Shown: positions 1 through 7,991, counted from the stretch's first letter. The stretch: 64,000 nt of DNA from Emticicia sp. C21 (GCF_003418935.1 NZ_QVMT01000015.1:1-64000), one strand, 5' to 3'. Program-made: numbers and translations. Notes: a model not told the origin generated them from the letters alone.

Positions 1-114
1 TTTAAAAACTTACTGATTAGATATGAAACAAATGCCAAGCATTGGTTGGGATTACACTATTTTGCCTTTGCAATCATTATCCTCAGAAAAAAGTATCAGT
101 TGCATAAACATTAA
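1..114 (+). mobile_element. IS5-family transposase, C-terminal fragment (cut by window edge)
   Basis: Reading frame 1 is open from the first base to a TAA at 112-114 and encodes 37 residues, including the stretch LLIRYETNAKHWLGLHYFAF. From memory this resembles the C-terminal end of IS5-group DDE transposases, where an 'RxE...NWLGLxxxAF' block follows the catalytic glutamate. Only the end of the protein lies in the window, so the DDE residues are not visible, and I could not identify the right terminal inverted repeat in the 25 bp before the convergent GNAT gene. Whether the rest of the element is intact beyond the left edge is unknown. Confidence 0.65.
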
Positions 115-139
115 ACAACTTCATTAATAAAAACTCAAC

Positions 140-592
140 TCACTCTAACACCATATGCAAAATAGGAAAAGGCTTCCCAGTCCCATCTAATTCAGAACGA
201 CTAACAATCTTAAAACCATGATGCAGATAAAAACCAACAGCTTGTTCATTCTGCTCGTTTACATCTACTTTATTGATTTTTATTTCCTCTATGGCATGAT
301 TTAATAAGGCTTTACCAACACCATAGCCGATAGCATCTGCGTGTACAAATAGCATTTCAAGACTATCTTCATTCGTACCTATAAAGCCTAAAATTTGTCC
401 CTCTTCATTTCTCACACAGGCCAGTTCAACCATTTCAAAATATTTATGCTCGTGTATGGTCTGCTTGAAAAATAAAATGTTTTCTTCTTTCAGGAAATGA
501 TGGGTAGCTCTTACGGAAGATTCCCATATATCTAAGAGTATATCGTGTTCTTCTTGTTTTACTTGGCTGATAGTGTAATAGGTAGTGGTCAT
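140..592 (-). CDS. GNAT family N-acetyltransferase
   Basis: A 150-aa single-domain protein of the usual GNAT size. The acetyl-CoA-binding motif A is seen as AIGYGVGKALLNHAIEE (around residues 87-103), followed by the 'NEQAVGFYLHHGFKI' strand-helix typical of the C-terminal half (motif B). It probably transfers an acetyl group from acetyl-CoA to a small molecule or protein amine in the cytoplasm; the substrate cannot be told. ATG start at 592. It is the last gene of a tight minus-strand operon: only 2 bp separate it from the upstream GNAT gene, which is a divergent paralogue. The gene ends about 25 bp from the transposase remnant on the opposite strand. Confidence 0.85.
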   Translation of the reverse strand: MTTTYYTISQVKQEEHDILLDIWESSVRATHHFLKEENILFFKQTIHEHKYFEMVELACVRNEEGQILGFIGTNEDSLEMLFVHADAIGYGVGKALLNHAIEEIKINKVDVNEQNEQAVGFYLHHGFKIVSRSELDGTGKPFPILHMVLE

Positions 593-594
593 TC

Positions 595-1056
595 TTAAAG
601 TACTTTGGTCAACATAATCATGTGCCTACACTGAATCCCGTTTTCGTAGATAGGTTCTGTGTAATTATCAATAAAGAAATTCATTTTAATACCTGAAAGT
701 TCAAAGCCCTGTTGCTGATAGAGGTATAATTGCCCGATACTGGCATTAGAGGTACCAATCAAAAGTGATTTATATCCACTGTCGATTGCTCTTCTGGTAG
801 CATCTTTTAAGAGTAGTTTACCAATGCCCTGCCCTTGATAAGATTCAAGAACTGCAATATTCTTGATTTCAATATCGTCATCGCTCAATGGATAAAGTAC
901 ATATTCAGCAATAACTTCATTGTGTATATGCGCCAGATAAATGGTTGAATTCGGTAGATACATATTGATAGCCTCAAGAGAAGGGTCTGCTGATAGCAAT
1001 AGTTCATAGGGAATCTGCTCATTCTCCGCTAAAGTTTTGATAATCAGATTATCCAT
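595..1056 (-). CDS. GNAT family N-acetyltransferase
   Basis: A 153-aa protein with a clear GNAT motif A, YQGQGIGKLLLKDATRRA (the Q-G-Q-G-I-G acetyl-CoA pyrophosphate loop), preceded by the 'IEIKNIAVLESYQG' strand that leads into it and followed by 'GTSNASIGQLYLYQQQGFELSG', the later conserved segment. It should be a cytoplasmic acetyl-CoA-dependent acetyltransferase of unknown substrate. ATG start at 1056. It is the middle gene of a three-gene operon: 3 bp downstream of the DUF1801 gene and 2 bp upstream of a second GNAT gene, so the three are probably co-translated. Confidence 0.87.
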   Translation of the reverse strand: MDNLIIKTLAENEQIPYELLLSADPSLEAINMYLPNSTIYLAHIHNEVIAEYVLYPLSDDDIEIKNIAVLESYQGQGIGKLLLKDATRRAIDSGYKSLLIGTSNASIGQLYLYQQQGFELSGIKMNFFIDNYTEPIYENGIQCRHMIMLTKVL

Positions 1057-1059
1057 AAA

Positions 1060-1485
1060 TTATTTGGTAGAAACATCAAGCAAGCGACTAGTCCTTACCG
1101 ATTCATCAATCATTTCTCTTACTACATTAAGGTCTACATCGGTTAATTTTTTAATATAAATACATCCTTTACTAGTCTTGTGCTTACCTAATCTTTGCAG
1201 CATGTTTTCTCTTTTATCCGGGTCCATTCCTGTATATAGAACCAGTGCCTCTTTACGCGGAGAAAAGGCTACCAAAGGAGCATCACCTGAATGTCCACTC
1301 TCATATTTGTAATTATAAATCCCGAAACCAATGATACTTGGTCCCCACATTTTGGCCTCCAATCCGGTTTGACTTTGCATAATTTCGAGAAGTTCATAAC
1401 CGTCTTTTCTTTTTTTTTCATCGGCTATCAAATCCAGAAAATCGCTGACTTTTACTGTGGTTTCGTGCGTTTTTGTCTTTGCCAT
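1060..1485 (-). CDS. DUF1801 (YdhG-like) domain protein
   Basis: A 141-aa protein matching the DUF1801 fold by its core KMWGPSIIGFGIYNYKY, then 'APLVAFSPRKEALVLY' and the C-terminal 'GKHKTSKGCIYIKKLTDVD' block. The family is widespread and related in fold to iron-chaperone/YdhG-type small proteins; its biochemical function is not established. ATG start at 1485. It is the promoter-proximal gene of the operon with two GNAT acetyltransferases. A TAnnTTTG box at 1514-1521 lies 28 bp upstream on the same strand. No signal peptide or membrane segment is seen, so it is cytoplasmic. Confidence 0.8.
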   Translation of the reverse strand: MAKTKTHETTVKVSDFLDLIADEKKRKDGYELLEIMQSQTGLEAKMWGPSIIGFGIYNYKYESGHSGDAPLVAFSPRKEALVLYTGMDPDKRENMLQRLGKHKTSKGCIYIKKLTDVDLNVVREMIDESVRTSRLLDVSTK

Positions 1486-1513
1486 AGGAGTTTGTAGTTG
1501 TTTGAGATTTAAA

Positions 1514-1521
1514 CAAAGGTA
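1514..1521 (-). promoter_or_regulatory. -7 promoter box, TACCTTTG
   Basis: On the minus strand this reads TACCTTTG, an exact match to the Bacteroidota -7 consensus TAnnTTTG, 28 bp before the start codon of the DUF1801 gene. No good -33 TTTG is seen; the expected position falls in the octamer repeat cluster at 1530-1561. Confidence 0.45.
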
Positions 1522-1529
1522 AGAGAATT

Positions 1530-1734
1530 GAGTGATTTAGTGAATGAGCGATTGAGTGATTATTTTTATAATTTGAGAATTACCTTGGACTGGGAGTCAG
1601 GTGATTTACTTAATTGCACAAATTATTAATCAATACAATTACGAGATTATAAACTTATCGTTAAGCAATTAGGGAAACAAAATTATAAGGTAAAAATAAT
1701 TTAATCACTAAATCACTCATTCACTGAATCACTA
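1530..1734. repeat. folded octamer repeat element, copy 1
   Basis: Four contiguous octamers (GAGTGATT, TAGTGAAT, GAGCGATT, GAGTGATT) occupy 1530-1561. Four octamers in inverted orientation (AATCACTA, AATCACTC, ATTCACTG, AATCACTA) occupy 1703-1734. The two arms are complementary enough to fold into a long stem around a 141-bp AT-rich centre with no open frame of note. The same architecture recurs at 59722-59864, and half-copies occur at 3314-3337, 31256-31271 and 48654-48669. It fills most of the gap between the divergent DUF1801 and HAD genes. It could be a MITE/REP-like element; no transposase or target-site duplication is evident. Confidence 0.8.
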
Positions 1735-1747
1735 ATTCTTAAATCCC

Positions 1748-1755
1748 TATCTTTG
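1748..1755 (+). promoter_or_regulatory. -7 promoter box, TATCTTTG
   Basis: Exact TAnnTTTG match ending 25 bp before the ATG of the HAD hydrolase gene. The -33 position would fall in the right arm of the octamer element, where no TTTG is present. Confidence 0.42.
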
Positions 1756-1780
1756 CCCCTTCAAAAAACACAACCAAAGT

Positions 1781-2569
1781 ATGATTAAGTTGATAGTATG
1801 TGATATGGATGGTACCCTGTTGGATGGGCAAGGACAATTAAATGAAGAGTTTTGGGAAATAGAAACGAAATTAGCAGAAAAAGGGATAAAATTTGCCATT
1901 GCCAGTGGCCGGCAGTACTATAACCTGGTTGATCGATTCGATCGTATAAAGGATAACCTGATTTTTATAGCTGACAATGGCTCTTATGTCGTTTATCGCA
2001 ATGAACAAGTGCATATAGATTCATTGGATAAAGAGTCGACCGATAGATTTATTGAAATTGGCCGTAAGGTTGAAGACGCCTATGTAACGGTCAGTGCTAA
2101 GAACTCTGCTTATGTTGAAAGTACAGATGAACGTTTTATTAAAGAAGTGAGCAAATATTTTAAAAGAATGGAAATAGTTACAGATTTAACTAAAGTAGAA
2201 GATACTGTGCTGAAAGTGACTATCTGTGATTTCAATAATTCTGAAACGAATAGCTATCTGCATTACAAGCAGTTTGAAAAAGAGTATAAAGTAGCAGTAG
2301 CCGGAAAACTCTGGTTAGACATCAGTGATTGGGGCGCCAATAAGGGCACTGCCATTAAGAAAATGCAGGAAAAGTTTAGTGTTTCTTTTGAAGAAACCAT
2401 GGTTTTCGGCGATTACCTAAACGATATGGAAATGATGAGTGCGGGTAAGTATAGCTATGCGATGAAAAATGCTCACCCAAAAATTATTGAGGCTGCCAAT
2501 TATGTTACCAGATTTACTAATAATGAAAATGGTGTTTTGGAAACTATTAAGGAGATGGGATTGGTGTAG
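1781..2569 (+). CDS. Cof-type HAD family hydrolase
   Basis: A 262-aa HAD-superfamily phosphatase with a C2B-type cap. Motif I is DMDGTLLDG (nucleophile D8 and acid/base D10), motif II is ASGR (41-44), motif III uses the lysine in NKG (about 188), and motif IV is GDYLNDMEMM (210-219). This arrangement and length fit the Cof/YidA subgroup, which dephosphorylates sugar phosphates and related small molecules in the cytoplasm; the substrate cannot be assigned. ATG start, with a TAnnTTTG box 25 bp upstream. It converges with the PhyH-like gene, with only 4 bp between stop codons and no clear terminator between them. Confidence 0.9.
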   Translation: MIKLIVCDMDGTLLDGQGQLNEEFWEIETKLAEKGIKFAIASGRQYYNLVDRFDRIKDNLIFIADNGSYVVYRNEQVHIDSLDKESTDRFIEIGRKVEDAYVTVSAKNSAYVESTDERFIKEVSKYFKRMEIVTDLTKVEDTVLKVTICDFNNSETNSYLHYKQFEKEYKVAVAGKLWLDISDWGANKGTAIKKMQEKFSVSFEETMVFGDYLNDMEMMSAGKYSYAMKNAHPKIIEAANYVTRFTNNENGVLETIKEMGLV

Positions 2570-2573
2570 GGAA

Positions 2574-3305
2574 TTATTCTGATGAAACTGTTTCTGCTTG
2601 CAATGATTCTGCCCATTGTAAATTATCCGGCAAAAGACTTCTACTGAACTCTATATGTATCACACGCCTCTTTTGTTGGTTGATCGTTCGGTTAGATGCA
2701 TGCAATAGCAAAGGTTTCATAAACATAATTCCTCCTTTCTTTACCGGACAAAGACATTCCGTTTCAACGCTCCAATTAATCGTTTCAGGGCGGTAAACTC
2801 CTCTTAGATGAGATTGTGGAATCACTTTTAAAGCTCCGTTGCCTTCATCCGTATCATCCAGATGAATTCTGATTGTGAAGTTGTCTTTCAATATTGACAA
2901 AGGTGGTTGAACGGCAAATTGCTGATGTTTGACTGTCCAGGGCCCGAAATCTTCTAGATCCAGTTTTTTATCAACTGAGATTGTTAAATCCTGATGATAG
3001 GCCACAAACCAGTTAGAATCTTCTGGTTTATCGAAATAGATGGATTTGACTACGAAATATTCTTTACCAAAAATTGAGTCGATAAGTGCTGTCAATCTTT
3101 GATTAAAAATTATATGAACAGTTTCTGGTACTTCATTTAGAAATTGTCTGATAGCAAATAAATCCTTAGTCTTTCTGAAAGTTAGTTTTGTGGTATCAAT
3201 ACTTGAAATGAGTTGCAATAAAGCATCAACTTCGGTATCACTAAAAACCTCATTTACTATGGCAAAGCCGTTGGCTTCGATTTTATTTTTGATGTTCTGG
3301 TTCAT
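2574..3305 (-). CDS. phytanoyl-CoA dioxygenase (PhyH) family protein
   Basis: A 243-aa Fe(II)/2-oxoglutarate dioxygenase. The facial triad is visible as H104-Q-D106 (in AYHQDLTIS) and a distal H202 (in LLLHASNRT), with R214 in the position that usually binds 2-oxoglutarate. 'LDDTDEGNGALKVIPQSHLRG' is the characteristic PhyH core. It should hydroxylate a small organic substrate in the cytoplasm; the substrate is unknown. ATG start at 3305. A half-copy of the octamer repeat (3314-3337) lies immediately upstream, in what should be the promoter/5' leader region. Confidence 0.87.
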   Translation of the reverse strand: MNQNIKNKIEANGFAIVNEVFSDTEVDALLQLISSIDTTKLTFRKTKDLFAIRQFLNEVPETVHIIFNQRLTALIDSIFGKEYFVVKSIYFDKPEDSNWFVAYHQDLTISVDKKLDLEDFGPWTVKHQQFAVQPPLSILKDNFTIRIHLDDTDEGNGALKVIPQSHLRGVYRPETINWSVETECLCPVKKGGIMFMKPLLLHASNRTINQQKRRVIHIEFSRSLLPDNLQWAESLQAETVSSE

Positions 3306-3313
3306 GCTTTTTT

Positions 3314-3337
3314 TAGCGAATGAGTGATTGTGTGACT
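3314..3337 (+). repeat. octamer repeat, half-copy
   Basis: Three adjacent octamers TAGCGAAT, GAGTGATT, GTGTGACT, the same family as the arms of the element at 1530-1734. The inverted partner arm is not seen. It lies 8 bp before the start codon of the minus-strand PhyH-like gene. Confidence 0.6.
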
Positions 3338-3358
3338 AAAATACTTACAAGTGATAAA

Positions 3359-3697
3359 CTAATCTACATGTATTTTCCCGCGACCAATCGAAACCTCTGT
3401 TCCATAATAGGAGCCACCATAAAAATGCCAATCTGCTTTTTCGATATTTGCAACTGCATTTTCAGGAGTTATTTCATCTAAGAAAGACGCCTCAACCTTT
3501 GCTTTAAACCACTTAATACTACTTGAAAATCCTTCGATTTCAACAAAATAATTCAACCATTTAGTACCACAATGCTTGCAAGTCTGTATACTAACCTCAG
3601 CAAACCTTCCATTGGTTTCATCAATACCGAATTCAATGGTTTCATAATTCAGATACGAAAAAGGTGGCATATGGCAGATGCAATCTGAAAGGGTCAT
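3359..3697 (-). CDS. small protein with two Cys pairs, unknown function
   Basis: A 112-aa protein if the ATG at 3697 is used; a TTG at 3745 in the same frame would add 16 residues but gives no recognisable extra domain. It has a C6-x-C8 pair (SDCICHM) and a C40-x-x-C43 pair (TCKHCGTKW), a spacing that could form a zinc-ribbon-like site. The rest is mixed alpha/beta with 'SSIKWFKAKVEA'. I do not recognise the family. It is on the same strand as its neighbours, 53 bp upstream of the PhyH gene and 60 bp downstream of the sugar isomerase gene, so it may be part of the same transcript. Confidence 0.6.
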   Translation of the reverse strand: MTLSDCICHMPPFSYLNYETIEFGIDETNGRFAEVSIQTCKHCGTKWLNYFVEIEGFSSSIKWFKAKVEASFLDEITPENAVANIEKADWHFYGGSYYGTEVSIGRGKIHVD

Positions 3698-3757
3698 ACT
3701 TGAATAAGTGATTGTTTTGAACTGTACAACGATGGCACAGTTCAAAACGATTGTTAT

Positions 3758-4687
3758 TTAAACCTCAAAGCTATCAGATTCAATATAGGCTTTAATCAAA
3801 GCCTGTTCGCCTTCTTTGCCGGGTTTTGCGTTGCCATGTTCCATACCCCAGATAAAAGTTCTATTATCGGCCATTCCTTTTTTATAAACGTGCTTAAAGA
3901 TATTTTTGTAATTAATCTCACCGGTAGTAGGTTCTTTTCTACCAGGATTATCACCTATCTGAAAGTACCCTATTTCATTCCATGCCCAGTCGATATGTGG
4001 AATCACATGACCTTCATTTTTTTGTAAGTGATAAATATCATATAATATCTTGCAAGAGGGGCTATTTACTGCACGACATATTTCGTAAGTCTGATCAGAG
4101 GTTCTTAGAAACAGATTCGGGGTATCACTTAAAGGCTCCAATACCATTACAATACCATGTGGCTCCAATATTTCAGCACCACGTCTTAGGGCATCAATCA
4201 CGTTTCCGGTTTGGATACCTATGGGAAGATTACGATCAAAATCACCCGGAACAACAGTTACAAATTTAGCGTTGCAACGCTTTGCTACCTCGATTGCCCG
4301 TTTACAACCATTGAGAAAAATATCTACATGTTCTTTTTTACTGGCAGCTAAAGTATTCGCACCATTCCCGCCTTTGTCAACTACAAACACGCCCATGGCC
4401 ATACCTAATTTGGCCATTGTTTCGCCAATTTTGGTTTGCATTTCAGGAGTGCGGCCCATCATGCCATTATCTTCTAAGGCCGTGAAACCTACATCAGCCA
4501 TAAATTTCAACTGGTCAATCAAATCATCACCAGCTGAATTTTTAAACATACCAAAGTGTGGCGCGTATTTGATTTTAAAATTGTTCTGACCTGCAAAAGC
4601 ATTCAGTTTGCTGGCAAAAGGAACGGCAGATACACCGGCTAAGCCAGCCATTGAAAAAGAGTTTTTAATAAAGTTTCGACGTTGCAT
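3758..4687 (-). CDS. Tat-exported sugar phosphate isomerase/epimerase (AP endonuclease 2 family)
   Basis: A 309-aa TIM-barrel protein of the xylose-isomerase-like / hydroxypyruvate isomerase (Hyi) type. The start is placed at the ATG at 4687 because it begins with a twin-arginine leader, MQRRNFIKNSF, followed by a hydrophobic stretch; an upstream in-frame start at 4813 would bury this signal. Metal-ligand segments of the family are seen: 'VMVLEPLSD', 'CKILYDIYHLQ', 'IGYFQIGDNPGR' and 'FIWGMEHG'. It probably acts on a sugar or keto acid in the periplasm. It is downstream of the beta-propeller gene but separated from it by a terminator hairpin at 4762-4800. Confidence 0.85.
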   Translation of the reverse strand: MQRRNFIKNSFSMAGLAGVSAVPFASKLNAFAGQNNFKIKYAPHFGMFKNSAGDDLIDQLKFMADVGFTALEDNGMMGRTPEMQTKIGETMAKLGMAMGVFVVDKGGNGANTLAASKKEHVDIFLNGCKRAIEVAKRCNAKFVTVVPGDFDRNLPIGIQTGNVIDALRRGAEILEPHGIVMVLEPLSDTPNLFLRTSDQTYEICRAVNSPSCKILYDIYHLQKNEGHVIPHIDWAWNEIGYFQIGDNPGRKEPTTGEINYKNIFKHVYKKGMADNRTFIWGMEHGNAKPGKEGEQALIKAYIESDSFEV

Positions 4688-4761
4688 AGTAATGAGGTGA
4701 ATAGTGGGTAAATAAATACGGATTAAAATTAATAAATTCTCTGATAATATACAGATTGTAC

Positions 4762-4800
4762 AAAAAAAGCAAAGATTGACTGGGTTACAATCAATCTTTG
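4762..4800 (-). terminator. rho-independent terminator after the beta-propeller gene
   Basis: A perfect 10-bp stem (CAAAGATTGA at 4770-4779 with TCAATCTTTG at 4791-4800). Read on the minus strand it is followed by CTTTTTTTG. It lies 22 bp after the stop of the gene ending at 4822. Confidence 0.8.
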
Positions 4801-4821
4801 TTTGAAAATTCAATAAGAATG

Positions 4822-6090
4822 TTATTTAATAACTCTGATAGAGTGACAACCTCTTGGCAGAAATAGCTTGAAATCCTGTTTCACTAAACTAGGCTTATCA
4901 CCCTGATTTACTTTCCAGAACTCAACTCCACCGAAGTGCTTACCATAATTAAAATAATCATAAACAGTTACAGCCAGATTCTTACCACTTTGGTCGAATG
5001 CAAGACTCTTGGGAAGAATGCCTTCAAATTCATACTCACCTTGACTAACCAGACTACCATCAGGGGTCAATTTAAGCAAATTCAAAGAGGCTTTACGGTT
5101 TAAATCAGCACTATCCCATGAAAGATAAGTCTTTTTGATATTGGCAACCGCAATCAGACTACCATCAGGGCTAATAGCAAAACCTTCAGGATTCTGACCA
5201 ACTTTAATTTTGCTAAGAGGGAAATGTTCAGAAGAACCATCTAAGTTGAACTTGATAACAAAGATTTCGCCGTCGGCTCCCACTTCATTACTTTTCAAAT
5301 CAGTTACTACATAAAACTTACCATCAGGTGTAAATTGCCCTGCACCAGGCGATGTGCCTATTTTTACTGGTTTGCCCTGCAATTCCAGCCGGATAATTTT
5401 ATTGGTCGGCCCATCACGAGTAGTTTTCAGTAAGCCAATTTCTTTGGTTTCTTCAAAGGTGAAAGCAATATAATTATCGTTAGGATGCCAGCTTACATCA
5501 GATATTTTTCCGGCAGGTAAATTTTGTGGTCTATGAATAATGCGGATAGGTTTACCCGCAGGGTCTAATTCTAACACTTGTAATTCTTTGCCTTCTTCTT
5601 CTGTACATAATACTAAGTATTCGCCTTTCGGACTTATATCTATACCAATCGGGTTCTTACCTGTAGGGAATTTATAAAGTACTTTTGGGTGCGCTATATC
5701 AACTATATCAACCACTGTGATGAATCCTCCGGCAGGTAGTTCCGAACTAAGATTATTCAATTCAGAAACATTATCAGCTACCATACCTCTGGTATCAACG
5801 ACATAAGCCAAATGATGTGTATTTGAAACAACCATAGCCTTAGTATGATTGGCTGCCGAATTAGACACGATCACACTTTTTACTTCATCATACGTCTTCT
5901 CTAGAGGCAATTTGATAGTAGAGAAAGCGTCTTTCGATCCTTTTTCTTTATACAATTTCCCGTCATCAAAGGCAGATGCGGCCATGTCTGCATCAGAGAT
6001 AGCAATGATACCTTTAGCCTCAAAGGATAAACTTTGCGAAAAAGAAGTAATACTAATGAGTAAAAATAGTGGGACGAAGATTTTTTTCAT
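4822..6090 (-). CDS. secreted beta-propeller (YVTN/lactonase-like) protein
   Basis: A 422-aa protein with a Sec signal peptide (MKKIFVPLFLLISITSFSQ) and repeated blade motifs of the 'SPDGSLIAVANI', 'TPDGKFYVVTD', 'SPKGEYLVLCT' type that mark six- or seven-bladed propellers of the YVTN / 6-phosphogluconolactonase-like class. No catalytic signature can be assigned from sequence alone; it could be a ligand-binding or lactonase-type periplasmic protein. ATG start. It is 62 bp downstream of the Dabb gene on the same strand and ends with a strong terminator. The Tat-type isomerase follows, and the neighbourhood suggests periplasmic carbohydrate or organic-acid metabolism, which is inference. Confidence 0.75.
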   Translation of the reverse strand: MKKIFVPLFLLISITSFSQSLSFEAKGIIAISDADMAASAFDDGKLYKEKGSKDAFSTIKLPLEKTYDEVKSVIVSNSAANHTKAMVVSNTHHLAYVVDTRGMVADNVSELNNLSSELPAGGFITVVDIVDIAHPKVLYKFPTGKNPIGIDISPKGEYLVLCTEEEGKELQVLELDPAGKPIRIIHRPQNLPAGKISDVSWHPNDNYIAFTFEETKEIGLLKTTRDGPTNKIIRLELQGKPVKIGTSPGAGQFTPDGKFYVVTDLKSNEVGADGEIFVIKFNLDGSSEHFPLSKIKVGQNPEGFAISPDGSLIAVANIKKTYLSWDSADLNRKASLNLLKLTPDGSLVSQGEYEFEGILPKSLAFDQSGKNLAVTVYDYFNYGKHFGGVEFWKVNQGDKPSLVKQDFKLFLPRGCHSIRVIK

Positions 6091-6152
6091 GTTTAGTATA
6101 ACTTTGGTTTGTAATGCAATTTTCTAAAAAGCAGTTTAATAAAAACTGCCTC

Positions 6153-6470
6153 TTAGCTTTCAGCATCATAAACCTGAACCTTTTCCCAAAGATGAGAGCA
6201 TTTGGTTACAAAGGCTAAATGATCAGGGTGAGTCTGGTAAGCGGCTTGTTGCTCAGCGGTATCAAAGATCCAGGTAATTGAAAATTGGTAAGTAAAATCA
6301 ATTACAGCACGATTAGTATTGGCAGGAGTACCTACGTATGCTGTCTGGATTAAGTCGATTTTAGACAATTCTAATAGGCCCTCATGCAAAGCCTGATGGT
6401 CGGCTTGATTGTCTTTATCTTTTAACCAGAAAAATACAGTATGAACGAATCCTTTCTTTAAATTAGCCAT
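6153..6470 (-). CDS. Dabb family (stress-responsive A/B barrel) protein
   Basis: A 105-aa protein of the expected size for one dimeric alpha/beta barrel. It carries the family hallmarks: 'FVHTVFFWLKD' at the N-terminus, 'SKIDLIQTAYVGTPA' in the middle and 'YQTHPDHLAFV' near the end. Family members bind or transform small molecules in a cleft between two subunits; function here is unknown. ATG start at 6470. It sits 36 bp after the lipoprotein hydrolase gene and 62 bp before the propeller gene, all on the minus strand, so the three may be co-transcribed. Confidence 0.85.
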   Translation of the reverse strand: MANLKKGFVHTVFFWLKDKDNQADHQALHEGLLELSKIDLIQTAYVGTPANTNRAVIDFTYQFSITWIFDTAEQQAAYQTHPDHLAFVTKCSHLWEKVQVYDAES

Positions 6471-6506
6471 GTCAAGGAACGGTTTAATTGAAGTTTAAAA
6501 TATGAA

Positions 6507-7697
6507 TTATTGATTAGTAGCAAAAAAAGTGAGGGTACTTAACAGGTAATCATCTATTGAAGAACCATGATCTCCATTAGTTATCAGGTTTAATTTAACA
6601 TTAGTAGCTCCTCTCTTTACCATAGCATCGTAAGCTGTTTGAGTATTGAAAGACGGTACATAGGTATCAGCTGTACCATGTGTCAGTAGGGTTGGTGTTT
6701 TAGGCTTCCAATCGAAAATATCATTGTCTTTTACCGCATTTGCTAAGGCTGTGTCAGAATCATTAACTATGCTTTGTTTAAGAGCATCTGAAATAATAGT
6801 ATTGAAGCTACCGGAAATTCTTACGTTTTGTTTGTCTTTCTGTATCTGACTTGCGTAAGGTTCTTTAAAATAACTGGTCAAATCACGATTCAATTTATAG
6901 ATTCTATCGTATGTGAGAATTACCCATATATACGAAGCATTATGAGTGGCATTTCCAGAAGAACCTATACTCCCAATAGTCTTAAAACTTAAGGTTTTAT
7001 TGTATGCTCCCGCACCACAGCTTGATGCTCTCAGGTTAAATTCACCAGAAGCCTCTTCTTCTATTTTCTTTTGTAAAGCAAGCGTCGCATAGCCTCCTTC
7101 GGAGTATCCACCAAGAAACACTTTATTATTCCAGTTGATTTTCTCTTGCTGAATAAACTCTTTGGCAGCTCTTAACATATCAAGGCTGGCATTGGCCAAT
7201 CCTTCCCGGTGCTCATAGGTGTGAGGTAGATTGTTAGTAGAACCATAGCCAATATAATCTGGAGCGGATACGATATAGCCTAGAGTTGCTAAAACTGAAG
7301 CTAATGTACCCTCACCCTCAGCATTAAAATAAGACGGGGCTTCAGTATCCGAAAAGATAGTGCCATGTTGATAGCTGGCTAAAGGCAGAGGGTCAGTTTG
7401 ATTAGGTATATTAGGGATCACCAATGCACCGGAAGCCTGAATCTCGGTACCATCGGTATTTTTGGTTTTATATACAATCTTATATTGTTTTACGCCACCT
7501 CGAATGAATAAAGCATAGTCAGAAGCTTGTGAGCCTAGTGCTGTTAAGAGTTGTTCTTTAGTATATTCATGCACTAAGGTTGCCTTAACTAATACGACAG
7601 GTTGTGGATTGGGTTCGGTAGTGGAATTATCACACGACCATACAAAAACAGATAGGTTGATTAAAACAATAAAATACTTGAAATATTTAATTTTCAT
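6507..7697 (-). CDS. alpha/beta hydrolase lipoprotein (secretory-lipase/prolyl-oligopeptidase-like)
   Basis: A 396-aa protein with a lipoprotein signal ending VWSC (lipidated C22), so it is membrane-anchored outside the cytoplasm. The hydrolase triad is visible: nucleophile S199 in GGYSEGGYAT, acid D344 in HGTADTYVP, and base H377 in NGDHGSS. 'LASYQHGTIF' is the oxyanion-hole loop. The overall layout fits the secretory lipase / dienelactone-like hydrolase group, which cleave esters of lipids or polysaccharides. ATG start with a TAnnTTTG box 20 bp upstream. It leads a probable minus-strand unit with the Dabb and propeller genes. Confidence 0.85.
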   Translation of the reverse strand: MKIKYFKYFIVLINLSVFVWSCDNSTTEPNPQPVVLVKATLVHEYTKEQLLTALGSQASDYALFIRGGVKQYKIVYKTKNTDGTEIQASGALVIPNIPNQTDPLPLASYQHGTIFSDTEAPSYFNAEGEGTLASVLATLGYIVSAPDYIGYGSTNNLPHTYEHREGLANASLDMLRAAKEFIQQEKINWNNKVFLGGYSEGGYATLALQKKIEEEASGEFNLRASSCGAGAYNKTLSFKTIGSIGSSGNATHNASYIWVILTYDRIYKLNRDLTSYFKEPYASQIQKDKQNVRISGSFNTIISDALKQSIVNDSDTALANAVKDNDIFDWKPKTPTLLTHGTADTYVPSFNTQTAYDAMVKRGATNVKLNLITNGDHGSSIDDYLLSTLTFFATNQ

Positions 7698-7717
7698 AGT
7701 GTTCGGTGATTGAATGA

Positions 7718-7725
7718 CAAAGTTA
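7718..7725 (-). promoter_or_regulatory. -7 promoter box, TAACTTTG
   Basis: Exact TAnnTTTG match on the minus strand, 20 bp upstream of the lipoprotein hydrolase start codon, implying a very short 5' leader. No clear -33 TTTG. Confidence 0.45.
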
Positions 7726-7991
7726 TTAAATTTATTGGATTAGCACCTTCGCATGAGTTCTTTTTTGGAAGGATAAGGATGCTTTGGTTAAAATAAAACA
7801 AAGAGCATTACTGTCATTTATTAAACTTTCAAGGAAAAAATGATATGGCCTTTTAATAAATTAGGATACATTATAATCTGGTCTTACACAAAAGAATGAA
7901 TATAAGTTTGTGATAAGAAATGACCTTTTTTATAACGATAAAAGCTTAATAATCTTTTGAAGGGCTAGTAGAATTATTGGTTTTGTAGCAT
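7726..7991. other. intergenic stretch, no feature seen
   Basis: AT-rich DNA between the promoter of the lipoprotein gene and the terminator of the 53-codon gene. I see no open frame longer than about 20 codons, no tRNA-like fold and no repeat related to those elsewhere in the window. Confidence 0.5.

Noticed and set aside
4688-4813. N-terminal extension of the Tat-type isomerase
   Set aside because: The extra 42 residues are Cys/Leu-rich without pattern, overlap the upstream terminator region, and would bury the twin-arginine leader.
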